Origin: Temnopleurus reevesii
Lineage: Eukaryota > Echinodermata > Echinoidea > Temnopleuroida > Temnopleuridae
Length of the DNA: 64,000 nt
Direction: 5' to 3'
NCBI GenBank assembly: GCA_036244855.1
Contig: BQKZ01001574.1
Location: 44,455-108,454 of the forward strand
Shown: piece by piece, positions 35,181 through 44,959 of the stretch
How positions within the stretch are numbered: position 1 is the first letter of the stretch
Layout: the number at the start of each line of letters is the position of its first letter
Program-made: the position numbers and the translations under genes
Notes under the pieces: generated by a model
Seen by the model: only the letters and a program-made list of their open reading frames with translations
The model's database searches: none
What the model was told of the DNA's origin: nothing

Positions 35181-38100
35181 ATATTTATTTGTCTGCATAA
35201 TGTTTTCATGCGTTGTTAGTGCAGTTATTCTTAATTTCGACTCAGTATAATATTAATAGATTCCTCTGGTGGACATATGCTATCTACGTTAGATGTTTAA
35301 AGGTTGTAAAGCTTTAGTAAAGGGTTATTTTTGCTAATGATACACAATTTTCTAGAATACATCACTCGTTTGTTTGTTTGGACAACAACTAGGTGTCATT
35401 TTTCTTTTATAGATGATTATGATGACAAAACAATTTCTTCTGTTGAAAGCGTGAGTACTTTTTATACTCAATGACGGTTTAATCTCGTGTAAATTCAGTT
35501 ATGCTCAATAATAGTATAATTTACAAATGTATGTACAATATTACTCTATTCAGGTTTTCGAAAGGCATACTATATTTTGGCGGATATCGTATTGGAAGTC
35601 CTTTTTTTTTTTTTTTAATTTGGACCGCCTTTTCACTTTTTATCATTATCTTTCTGATGATAAGCCCAATTTTCTCTTCCACTTTCTGTAACCCCGAGTG
35701 TGACGCATGACTATACTCTTAGAAAATTTGGGTAAGATACCTTCCACACAAACATTGGGTGAATTTTAACCAACATGAGCAAAATGACACCATATTTTTT
35801 TATTTATTTTAGTTTACAAGCATGATCAAAATTTCACTAAAGTTAGAGGTAACTTAACAACCAACAGTTGTGGACAGTATGTTGTCTCGTGTTGGGTAAG
35901 CTTTTGCCCAGTGTATCAGTGATGTGTAATTTGTTCTCATGAACATTAATGTTCTCTCTTTCCTACATTGTTCTAAGGGGTGTGTAATAGCCAACTCAGT
36001 AAATTTTGCAAATCAAAAGTACTAAATGCCATACCTCAAAAGATCGGCTGAACTTTACGAAGGTTAATGGCATTATCCCATCCCTTGTCGTGGACTAATA
36101 TCTGTCTCCTTCTTAAGCCCGGCACAAAGCTTAAAAAGCTGTGTAAACTTGGAAACCTGCCCATCCTCTTTGTAATTCTTACTTCATAAATATTCCATTT
36201 TCCCCATCTCCTAGCTGCCTTATTCCTCCAAGAAAAACCGCACCGCATCTTCATCTTCTTCTACATATGCATATCATCATTATCTGCTCGCATCGGTTGG
36301 GCTTATCCTACGGTCGCATTCCATGGCGGTGGATGGGTTGGGGTAGAGACAGGGAGAGTGGCGATGTTTGTTGCTTTAGTACACATTGCGTAAAGATGAC
36401 GACACGTTAGTTTGATAATTTGTGTTCTCTATCTCTACCAGGGCGTATCCAGTTTGGCGCTAAAATGGGGGGGGGGGGTGCCATAGCTTAAATTGGGAGG
36501 GGGCATAGCTGTACTATTTGTTGAGATACATGAGGCTGGTGTGGGATGAGCTGATATGTCTTCTGTAAATAAATCATTAAAAGGGAGATGCTCTATTTCT
36601 ACAGCACCAGCCGGTAATACATTTAACCTCTACCAGAGATATTCTAATTGACTAAAACCAATTCTTAGGGAGGGATGGGACCTGTTTACCCCCCCCCCCC
36701 NACCCACCTTTCCCCATCCCCCACCTCCAATCACACCCAAAGCCTCAATTCCAATCGACTAAGTCGTGTATACAATTCATCTGACCCCTTAGAGAACTGC
36801 TATATCACGAACCAACCTTACAGATTGGATGGATGCTTTCATACCAATGTCGTCATCCTCTGCTCCTTGCCTGGCGTTTTCTTTGCTTTGAAATGTTCCA
36901 TACCGCCGCAAAAGCGGTCAGATTGACGAGGAGAGGTGTGGGTGATATTTTAGCTCGTTTCCGTATCATTATAGACGCCTCATGATTATACAATATTCAT
37001 AAGGGAGGAAGGAGAAGAGAGAAAGAGGGAGAGACGGATGGGCCTTGACGTCCGTGGGTATATAGGAGAAGGTGATGGTTATAGTATCAGATGCAAAGTG
37101 AACCGCATTTCAAACCTGGGATCCCGCTATTACGGACTCGTCTTGTACCCTTGCATTTTCACCGCATAAGGGAGGCAGTGTTACCTTTTAACTTTGGATA
37201 ATTTCGTATAAATCTGTGATTTTCATATGAACTGGTCAGATTGGAGGTTGCTTGTCAACACAAATACAGAATATTGGCTGATATACAATTCCGTTTACGC
37301 GAACATCTCCTTGGACATTCTTATCTTCGATTCCAACATCATTCAATCAGGGGAAATTATAAGAGGATTAATCACGAAATATCGGAATAATGGCATTCTT
37401 CATGTAAGTATTTGTCAATATCTGTGACTTATGTTCTCGCATTAACGTCATGCAATTTATGAGGGTTTTTTTTCTATTTACTCTTTAGGGTTTGTATCTA
37501 TTCATTCTTTAGGGTTCATTGATTCTTAAATATTGATGTGCTCGAAAAATCAAGTGCCTTTCAATTCGTTTCGTGCAATGTGACATTTTAATTGAATTAG
37601 ATATTTTTCCTATCTACTAAATTTACCAAAGTTTCGTCGGGTTAACTTTTTTTCTCGATTATCTTATTAGTCATGGCCAAGTAATGGAAAAAGGAAATGA
37701 TGAGAGAGCACATTAGTGTTCTAATGATGCCCTAAGATGAAGTGTATTTGGTTGGCTCGTAGATGGATTTGGGGCCCAGTTAGGGTGAAGATCCGTTTGG
37801 AAAAGTAAGGAATCCTTTTTTTCTTGCTAACTGGTATTTCCGACTTGTTAGCTTTGTATCTTCATCGAAACACATCTGAAAGTAATTGCATGTTTGAGAA
37901 ATGTCTTTCGGTGCTGGACTAATGAAGCCACGTGATAAGGAATAATATGTTCTTTCTATTTCGTTGTTCTTCTAAAAATTTATCAGTTTGAGATTGATGT
38001 ATGTTTGTTATATTTACTTTACAACTTTCAAACGAGGTATGATTATATTGATTGTTGTTATTATTATTGTATTATTATTGTTATCATTATTGTAATTATT

Positions 38101-39590
38101 ATTATCATTATTATTATAATCATTCTCATTATAGTATATAATATATACATAATTAGTATACAATTTTTCTAGACATGATGTCATATTACATATTATATAA
38201 TATTGTGTTATATCTTATTCTGTTATATTATATCATCTAATGTAAATTCTACGCATATTTATATTGGAATTTATATTGGAAATAAAGTGCATGTTCTCCA
38301 TTAACACATTGCATTCATCGATAAGAAATTATTAATACAACTTACCATATTATTTTGGTAAGTGTTATGTAAACTCAACATTATAATCCTTATTGTCATA
38401 ATTTACATTAATGATAATAAGGGAATATTCGTGCATAATCTTACACATGATGTGTTGAACATTTTACAAGACTTGTTCAGAGCAGGGCTAATTACTATTA
38501 ATACTGTAGTAATAAGATAGTAGTTTGACACCGATTATGAAATACAATACAATGCAATAGTGAATACATTCCATGATAACTGAGCACAATGGACACTCGT
38601 GCACTCGAGCTGCCAGGAAAAGAATATGAATAATGGCTCTCAGAGGCTCTCATTCGTTCTCCTACATTAATACATTTGTTTCCGTGCTTTAAACATTCAT
38701 AGGTTCACCCAAAGGAACAACATATTACAGTCGACAAAAATATTTGAGCATTAATTCTAAAAGTGACATTTAGTCTAACACGATTCGTTCATAAACCTAG
38801 TCGGATGTATTCGATTTATCCAAGTATCTCGTCAAAAAAGTACTTTTTTGCAAGGGTTAGCGCTCATTCACACAAATCTGGGTGCAGTGGAAGAATATGT
38901 GTATACAATTGAGACCTTTTTTATGGTGCAACAAAAAGACTTTGAACTGCACCTTAATTCGTTTATATGCTAAGGAGCATTGTATCGGGTCTTCATAAAG
39001 CGTATTACGCCGAGTCAATTCTTGTCAGAAATATATTTATCCTCATGAATTACTCGTAGGATGAAAATTCCAACAGGTCATTGTTTATCATATGTTTTCT
39101 CTTTTATATCTTTTCGTATTTGGTGCTAAGAATTTTGTCGTTTTGAACTTTAAGCATTTTGACTTTGTCCTCATATTTTGTTCTAATGTTGTTGTGACGT
39201 AGAATATTCCTCATCTTCCCAGATTTTAATCGATGTTACAAATTTTAGCTCTACATTTGGCAATGATTAAAAAGTTGTTGATAAAGTATTATTGACATGT
39301 ATATCACAGAGCAGCGCGCGATGTCATTTCTTTTCAGAAGGCAGCTACTACCGGTTGTAATACTACTACGACTACTTATACTATTACGAAATTATTTAAA
39401 GATCTGGTGACATTGTCTACTTCTAGATATCCCAATGCCATTGGAACCTTATTTGTTTCTAGTCAAAATAAAACAAATTGATCAGTCATCTAGTGATTTT
39501 AGTCTAGACTGCTGATCTTTTAATCATAATCTAGTAACTTTTGTCTAGAAAAGGAGAAAATGGCCCTGTGGTCTTTTAAACTAGACTTTT
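35181..39590. other. Non-coding, scattered simple sequence
   Basis: A G-run near 36469 followed by GGGGGCATAGC-type sequence and a C-run with an N at 36691-36701 look like the ends of an unassigned repeat. The rest is AT-rich, including the ATT-rich patch at 38040. Confidence 0.5.
38040..38280. repeat. ATT/TATA-rich simple sequence
   Basis: Runs of TTATTATTG and TATTATTATCATTA followed by TATAATATAT-type sequence. Confidence 0.8.
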
Positions 39591-39894
39591 AGGCCCGTAT
39601 TCCGATAGCGAGGTTTAAGTTAACCCTGGTATAAATCTGTGATTTACGTATGGGTAGCCAAAAGTGCCAAAACTTTATTTACAATGAATAATTCTTATGT
39701 TAACTGCTCTTTTTTCCCATGCTCTAATAATGTAAAAAATTATTGGAGTTTTTATTCCGAGACACTATGAGTGCCAAATGTGCTGGTAAATTAAACATCG
39801 ACTGTTATAGATTCAAGCCTCTTTTGGCTTCCCATACTTAAACCACAAATTTAAACTCTAGTTTAAGTTAAACCTGACATCAGAATACGGGCCT
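39591..39894. mobile_element. Inverted-repeat element N
   Basis: The left AGGCCCGTATTCCGATAGCG, GGTTTAAGTTAACCCTGG; the right CTAGTTTAAGTTAAACCTGA, CATCAGAATACGGGCCT. A second internal pair (CGTATGGGTAGCCAAAAG and CTTTTGGCTTCCCATAC) continues the palindrome. It is about 304 bases, flanked by TTTA/TTAG and non-coding. Confidence 0.75.
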
Positions 39895-40495
39895 TAGTGT
39901 GTACTGATGATTATTGCCACCACTAATCCTAACACCACACAACGATCATTACGACTTCTGTTTTTCACTTCTTCTACCACTTCTACTATTGCATCGGTTT
40001 TCCTATTCTGCTACATGTAAAATAAAGATACTACTGACAAATACATCTGAAAGTGTCTTTGAACAATGATAAATGTGACATTTTCAAGACATTTTGACCC
40101 TTAGCGAACTTCCATCCTTTCGGGATCAATTACAAATTTAATACGTGATACATACACCCTCTCTTGTTTTGGTGATTTATAAGAGCTTTAACGATGTCTT
40201 CATCACTCTGAAATTCGGATATGATTCGAATGTTTTAGTTTCGACTTACCAAATCCCTCCGAGTCTGACGAACGAATTACTTCAAAAGCTGTTAAGGATT
40301 TTTATGTGTTTAAAACGTTAAGCGCTTTATTTTGGTGTGAGCCAAGACATTTGTATAATTTTACCCAGACAAAACACGAGATAAAGAAGGAGAGGGTGCA
40401 AATTACTGCATGGCCCCCTCTTTATCTCCAAGTCACCCACCATACACTGGTGTTAGATTTATTCTTCATTTTTCCTTTGTAGTATTTTGTTATAA

Positions 40496-40625
40496 TGATA
40501 ATAATGAACGGCTTTTATATAGCGTTTATACCTCTTCATGAGAAATCCCTAAGCACTGAAGAAATACATCATTGCTGCCCCAGTTTTAGCAATTTGCAAC
40601 TATGAAGCGCTTATCTGTTCTAAAA
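40496..40625 (-). mobile_element. SINE 3' fragment
   Basis: ATAATGATAATAATGAACGG at the left is the triplet tail in minus orientation. TTTATATAGCGTTTATACCT, CCCAGTTTTAGCAATTTGCA and ATGAAGCGCTTATCTGTTC match the body of the SINE at 42466-42798. The tRNA head is missing, a 5' truncation. Confidence 0.65.
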
Positions 40626-40896
40626 AATTACGAGATTCGAATACAAATGTGACATTTCCTTCATTCTCTTATATTTTGAATGAGAAATCGTCACATATAT
40701 AAGAAAAGTATGTATCATACTCTGTAAATCAAATATAAATCATAGCAATCTGATGTCAGAAATAACTCCACAAATTTCTACAGGTCGCTTCTATTTTGAT
40801 TAAATGTAGCCAGAATGATAATGACATACAACCCTGTAGATATAAAAAAAAAATCCTCTATTTTAAAGATTTTTCTTCTTCTTGCCACTTCTGCAT

Positions 40897-41025
40897 AGGG
40901 ACTGTAAGATAAAAGATGCTATCAAACTTACGATAAATATCGATCGTAAGTCTATGGCAAAACATGAATTAAAAAGATACGATTGATGTTTGATTAATCG
41001 TATCCCTTTTATGTTACAGGCCCCT
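40897..41025. mobile_element. Inverted-repeat mini-element, family A (copy 3)
   Basis: It begins AGGGACTGTAAGATAAA and ends TTTTATGTTACAGGCCCCT, giving inverted termini. The interior has ATCGTAAGTCTATGGCAAAA and ACGATTGATGTTTGATTAATC, matching copies 1, 2 and 5. Confidence 0.7.
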
Positions 41026-41234
41026 GGATCAAAATACATATGCACGCGATATTGTATATGCATCGTTGAACGCCACTCTATCTGAAGTACATTTGACTTG
41101 GTAATTTTATGAAGAGGGGGACATTTTTTTTCAAGAGGGGGGGAAACTAGGACAGGAGGGGGTTTTCGACATGCCGGTCAATGACCTTTAAAAGTCGCAC
41201 GGTGAAGTGGAATCGAAAACTCATGATGCATTTT

Positions 41235-41484
41235 AAGACCGATTCACACCTTTGCGTTTTTAGCCTACGTCGGCCTAGCTTTGTTGACAATTAAAAACCG
41301 CTTCGCGGTCGCGCAGTATACGCTGATTAGACAATGGACTGACGTTCGGCTTGCGCTCAAGGAGCGTGCGCCGAACGTCAGCCCACCGTATAACCTGTGT
41401 CTTTGTGCGTCCAGGGAGCGTTTTTTAATTTTTAAAAACGCATGACCGACGCAGGCTAAAAACGCAAAGGTGTGAGTCGGCCCT
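41235..41484. mobile_element. Palindromic mini-element, family B (copy 2)
   Basis: The left arm is GACCGATTCACACCTTTGCG plus AGCCTACGTCGGCC; the right arm is GACGCAGGCTAAAAACGCAA then AGGTGTGAGTCGGCCC. The central part has TGACGTTCGGCTTGCGCTCA and GAGCGTGCGCCGAACGTCAG, a near-perfect internal inverted repeat. It is the best preserved copy. Confidence 0.78.
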
Positions 41485-42465
41485 TAGCGCTTTTGGCCAC
41501 GAGATAACGTACCTCCGTTTTGGCAAAAGATAATCTTTCACCATCACTATAACCACCATCATCGCTCTTTAAAGAGAGAGTGCTGCATTTGCTTCGGAGA
41601 GCTATGGTTGTTTCCATACTAATTGACATTTTGACGCAAGAATCTAGTTTTTGATTGGAAATATTTTAAACTATGTTATCTTGTATTTATGATCAGGATT
41701 ATTTAATACGTCTGATTTAACCAACTTCCCAATCCTCATTATCATGTATTTTATATTCGTGTCCTTTTTATTATATTAATTATCATAATCAATATAATGG
41801 GCAATTCCCCCGCTTTGTCTTGCCCGTTACGGTAACATCGAGTCTTAATAAAATTCCGTGAAATTTAAAATGTGTGCAACAGATACTATTGATTCATACG
41901 TATTGAATTTTTACCAAAATAAATCAATTGATAATCTTTAAGATATTCAGCTTTTCTTCAATTATTTGGCGTAACAGACGTTACACTTTCGTGAAATGGA
42001 CCAAATTGCCTTTCTCTTTTCTTCTCTTCTAACATTCTTTATTGCTTTCTTTTTAACAAAAAAATCATCTTGAATATGATCACAACTGTCCAAAAATCAG
42101 GTCAATGTCTTCATCTATTCTTCTCCATCTCTTCGTTCGCATCGTGCAGTCACTAAATATCTCATCCCGCTCTTTCTTTCTCCATATCTTTATCTGCATC
42201 CACTCTCCTCCTAACGCGATGACTCAATACTTCTCGGGGAAAGCACTTTCGGTGCAATTCTACACTAAAGATGAATTAATAAGCACATCTTGAGTGAAGT
42301 AGGATGCGTTTACACTGTGAAATGGAATATAAATGATTTGGTGAAAATGAACAGCTTCTTATCTGGTTATTCAAGCATTCAGGGTGGTTCGAGCACACAT
42401 AATAAATAACCTTCCTGTTATTTTGCAGGAGAATGTAGTACAGGTGTCGCACCTGTTAGATGGGT

Positions 42466-42798
42466 GGTAATAATAATAATGATAATAATGCTAATAATGA
42501 TAATAATAATAGTAATAATAATAATATGCAGTTCTAATATAGCGCTTATTACATTTGGTAAAGGTCTCTAAGCGCTCTACAATTAATGCAGCATTATTAC
42601 ACCGGTTTTAGCAATAGCAGCTTGTAAAGCGCTTATGCATTTCAAGGAATATATTCCTACCCATTCACCTTACCTGGGTTGAGTGGTGCACAGTGTGGAT
42701 AAATTTCTTGCTGAAGGAAATTAACACAATGGTGGGACTCGAACCGCGGACCTATGCATGAAATGCGAGAGCCAGAGCCACTAAACCACGAGGCCTCC
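42466..42798 (-). mobile_element. tRNA-derived SINE, full length
   Basis: Read on the minus strand, the head at 42798-42730 is tRNA-like, with an A-box-like GTGGTTTAGTGGC and a B-box GGTTCGAGTCC. The body has TTAATTTCCTTCAGCAAGAA and CACTCAACCCAGGTAAGG, then GTAAAACCGG-like and GCGCTTAGAGACC blocks, and ends in a run of ATT/ATC triplets at 42466-42530. The poor stem pairing and the long body show that it is a retroposon and not a functional tRNA gene. Confidence 0.8.
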
Positions 42799-42800
42799 AT

Positions 42801-43012
42801 AAGGATGGGTTAAAGAATACTCAATATTGTGTCAAAAGGGAACATGCATGTCAGTTGGTTAATATTTATCAACCTATTGGGCCAGAATGTACTCAATTTT
42901 TATGTAGAATTAACAAATTTAACCCAACGTTGTGCGAACTGTTACCCAATATGGCGATGCCAACATGCATGTTCCCTTTTGCCCAATATTGAGTAAACTT
43001 TTACACATCCTT
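42801..43012. mobile_element. Inverted-repeat mini-element G
   Basis: The left arm AAGGATGGGTTAAAGAATAC, TCAATATTGTG, AAAGGGAACATGCATG; the right arm CATGCATGTTCCCTTTTGCC, CAATATTGAGTAAACTTTTA, CACATCCTT. Arms of about 45 bases surround an AT-rich middle. It directly abuts the 5' head of the SINE at 42466-42798. Confidence 0.72.
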
Positions 43013-43241
43013 CTTTAGAGTGCACATAGGGGAGCAATAGGAGGTAATAGGAGAGCTACTTTCTTTTAACTGCTTGCGCTATCATGAAGGCTTGAGTGGG
43101 GATCTGTTTACGTTGTCCAATTTCTTTGTTCTTCGATCTCACAGTGTTGACATCCAAATACAGCATCCTAATCGAGCTGATCCATCGATCTTCACACGTT
43201 TCTAAGACCACATCGTATCACTTCATCCATAATCTGATGCT

Positions 43242-43361
43242 GGACCCCGTAACATAAAGCTTTCCAATCGATCGTACGATTGATATCAATCGCAAGTCTA
43301 TGGGGAATCATGTGCTAAAGTTTGCAATTGATCGTAAACTCGCTTTATGTCACAGGTCCCC
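43242..43361. mobile_element. Inverted-repeat mini-element, family A (copy 4)
   Basis: The termini GGACCCCGTAACATAAAGC and GCTTTATGTCACAGGTCCCC are inverted repeats. The interior carries TCGATCGTACGATTGATATC and CGCAAGTCTATGGGGAAT, the family core. Confidence 0.7.
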
Positions 43362-44082
43362 AGAACATGTTTAACTTGACTTGGTTTCAAAGATTATCTC
43401 ATATTTTATTCTGAGGGATAGGCTTTCATCTGACAGGGCGCTCTGTTATTCGACCTTTTTGTGAGAAGCGTGAATTGATGTGATTTGTAATCCGATGGGC
43501 TTATTCGTGTAGCTGGTTTATTTACTCGTCGAATCTCAGAAGCATGACTCTGCTTAAAGACAAATTTTCTTCTCGTCTTCACATCTCACTTTGCCCATGA
43601 AAGACACATAATAGGATGAGTGTGTTCAGTTGAAGGAGCAGTGTCTGTTCGTGAAACAACATCATTAGCTATCGTATGATGCTTTCTTTAGTCACATCTT
43701 TATCTCGTGTTAATTTACAACATTTATCTAGATGTCGAATAGGTGACCCATTTAGTACCTCGTGGTTGATGTTGAACTTTGTCCTAAAAACAGATCATCT
43801 GTGATTTAAAAAAAAATATCTTTTTTACCATCAATACCAAAATATAGTCCTTTCAACATAAAGCGTTCGACGTTTCAACTGCTGCTGTAATTCTTCGGCA
43901 GACAATGACGAAGAAAAGCAAAAACATTCAATATATCCACTTGTGTTTGTCCTTATTGTTTTGTTTTAATATAATTTGTATCGACCCATGTCTACAAATT
44001 TGTCAAGATCAATTTTTGGTCTTCTGTTGCTTTATCCCTTTTTTGTTGAACGCCAAACAGGATAATTCCCATCTTTTAACGT

Positions 44083-44150
44083 CATTTGGTATTACGGCCG
44101 GGAATCGAACCCTGGACCTTCCGGTTGTGAGGCCAGCGCTCTACAAATAT
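44083..44150 (-). mobile_element. tRNA-like (SINE head) fragment
   Basis: On the minus strand, GTAGAGCGCTGGCCTCACAA, CCGGAAGGTCCAGGGTTCGA and TTCCCGGCCG look like the 3' two thirds of a tRNA with a good B-box. The 5' third is degraded and no tRNA cloverleaf can be completed, so a SINE head or tRNA pseudogene is likelier than a live tRNA. Confidence 0.5.
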
Positions 44151-44189
44151 GCACATTATAGGTCGAGACGTGCTCTCTTACGGGTGAAA

Positions 44190-44287
44190 TTGTGGACAAA
44201 TGTACCCTTATATCTACTCTAAGTGTGCGTATCTCCATCCTTAGTCAAGATACATATCTACAACTTAAGGGTACATATCTTAAGGGT
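44190..44287. mobile_element. Decayed relative of element I
   Basis: CAAATGTACCCTTATATCTA on the left and CTTAAGGGTACATATCTTAA on the right with CGTATCTCCATCC inside recall the layout of 12906-13057. The similarity is weak. Confidence 0.35.
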
Positions 44288-44756
44288 CCTGATATTGTAA
44301 CAGCGCCATCAACTCGAGTTCCTTCTCGTGACAATCCTGTATCTATTATCTGTGACGTGTTTGTATCCGCCCCATCGTAAATTTTGCATTGAATCTTTTT
44401 CTCATGATTCCTTTTTTTTCAGATCGGTACAAGGCCTAGGGACTGTAACATAAAAAGACCTAATTAAACTTACGATGTATTATTAATCGTAAGTCTATGA
44501 TAAATGTGTACCAAAGAGATACGATTAAACGTACCTCTTTATGTTACCAAAATGGTTACCGGCCCGATCTCCCTTACCTCTACAGTCGTCACTATGAACC
44601 CCTCCCCTGACAAATATGTCTCTTTGACATGATCTCTAACCTTGTAGCATCCGCCCCAAACGTAAACTTTGCATTAAATCTTATTTCTAATGATGTTTTC
44701 TGTTTGTTTTTAGACTGGTACCAGGCCTGATCTCCCTCACCTCTGCCGCCGTCGCC
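44287..44756 (+). repeat. NDNF: Tandem duplication of the NDNF exon-1 acceptor/5' UTR segment
   Basis: Three related segments stand in tandem. Copy 1 is about 44287-44436, copy 2 about 44565-44727, and the start of the functional exon (about 44722-44770) is the beginning of copy 3. Shared blocks include ATCCGCCCC...CGTAAA, TTTTGCATTgAATCTT, a pyrimidine tract ending in AG followed by TCGGTACaAGGCC or CTGGTACcAGGCC, then GATCTCCCTtACCTCT and a CACTATGAAC or CGCCATGAAC block. Copies 1 and 2 are split by a small inverted-repeat element at 44437-44564. The acceptor-like AG in copy 1 is at 44421-44422, that of copy 2 is the real one at 44712. Copy 2 has its own ATG near 44604 that opens only about 12 codons. 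Confidence 0.75.
44437..44564. mobile_element. Inverted-repeat mini-element, family A (copy 5) inside the duplicated NDNF acceptor region
   Basis: It begins TAGGGACTGTAACATAAAAA and its other arm reads CTCTTTATGTTACC. The interior has ACTTACGATGTATTATTAAT and CGTAAGTCTATGATAAATG. It separates copies 1 and 2 of the duplicated NDNF segment, so it inserted during or after that duplication. Confidence 0.7.
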
Positions 44757-44959
44757 ATGAACTCACTCTTCAAGCCGCCATTGACTTTCTTCCTGCCTCT
44801 CCTGCTCCTCGTGTCTCGGGCCAAGCTCTCCCCATCCCAGCGGCTTCCAGGCAACACCCCGGCGGTCAGCGGACGGCATCCCGAGCTCTTCTACGAGAAT
44901 GGTCTCCTGCCTGATGGGAGGGAGATGACGGCGTACGCAGCGCAGGGTACGACTAAAAA
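44757..44959 (+). CDS. NDNF: NDNF coding exon 1 (signal peptide exon)
   Basis: The exon encodes residues 1-67 plus two bases of codon 68. It starts at an ATG in a good context (gtcgccATGa) and is followed at once by a strongly hydrophobic stretch (FFLPLLLLVS), as expected for a secreted protein. The donor is AAAAA|GTAAGT at 44960; reading through gives a stop at 44961-44963, which fixes the splice. The exon is GC-rich compared with the flanks. An acceptor (TTTTTAG) at 44712-44713 implies that this exon begins at 44714 with a 43-base 5' UTR segment, so upstream non-coding exons are expected. Confidence 0.9.

Noticed and set aside
36036..36254. Minus-strand ORF with basic, Trp-containing sequence, considered as a reverse-transcriptase remnant
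   Set aside because: No catalytic motif or flanking retroelement sequence could be seen; it is too short to assign.
42730..42798. tRNA gene on the minus strand
   Set aside because: It has A- and B-box-like sequence but imperfect stems, and continues into a SINE body also seen at 32637-33075.
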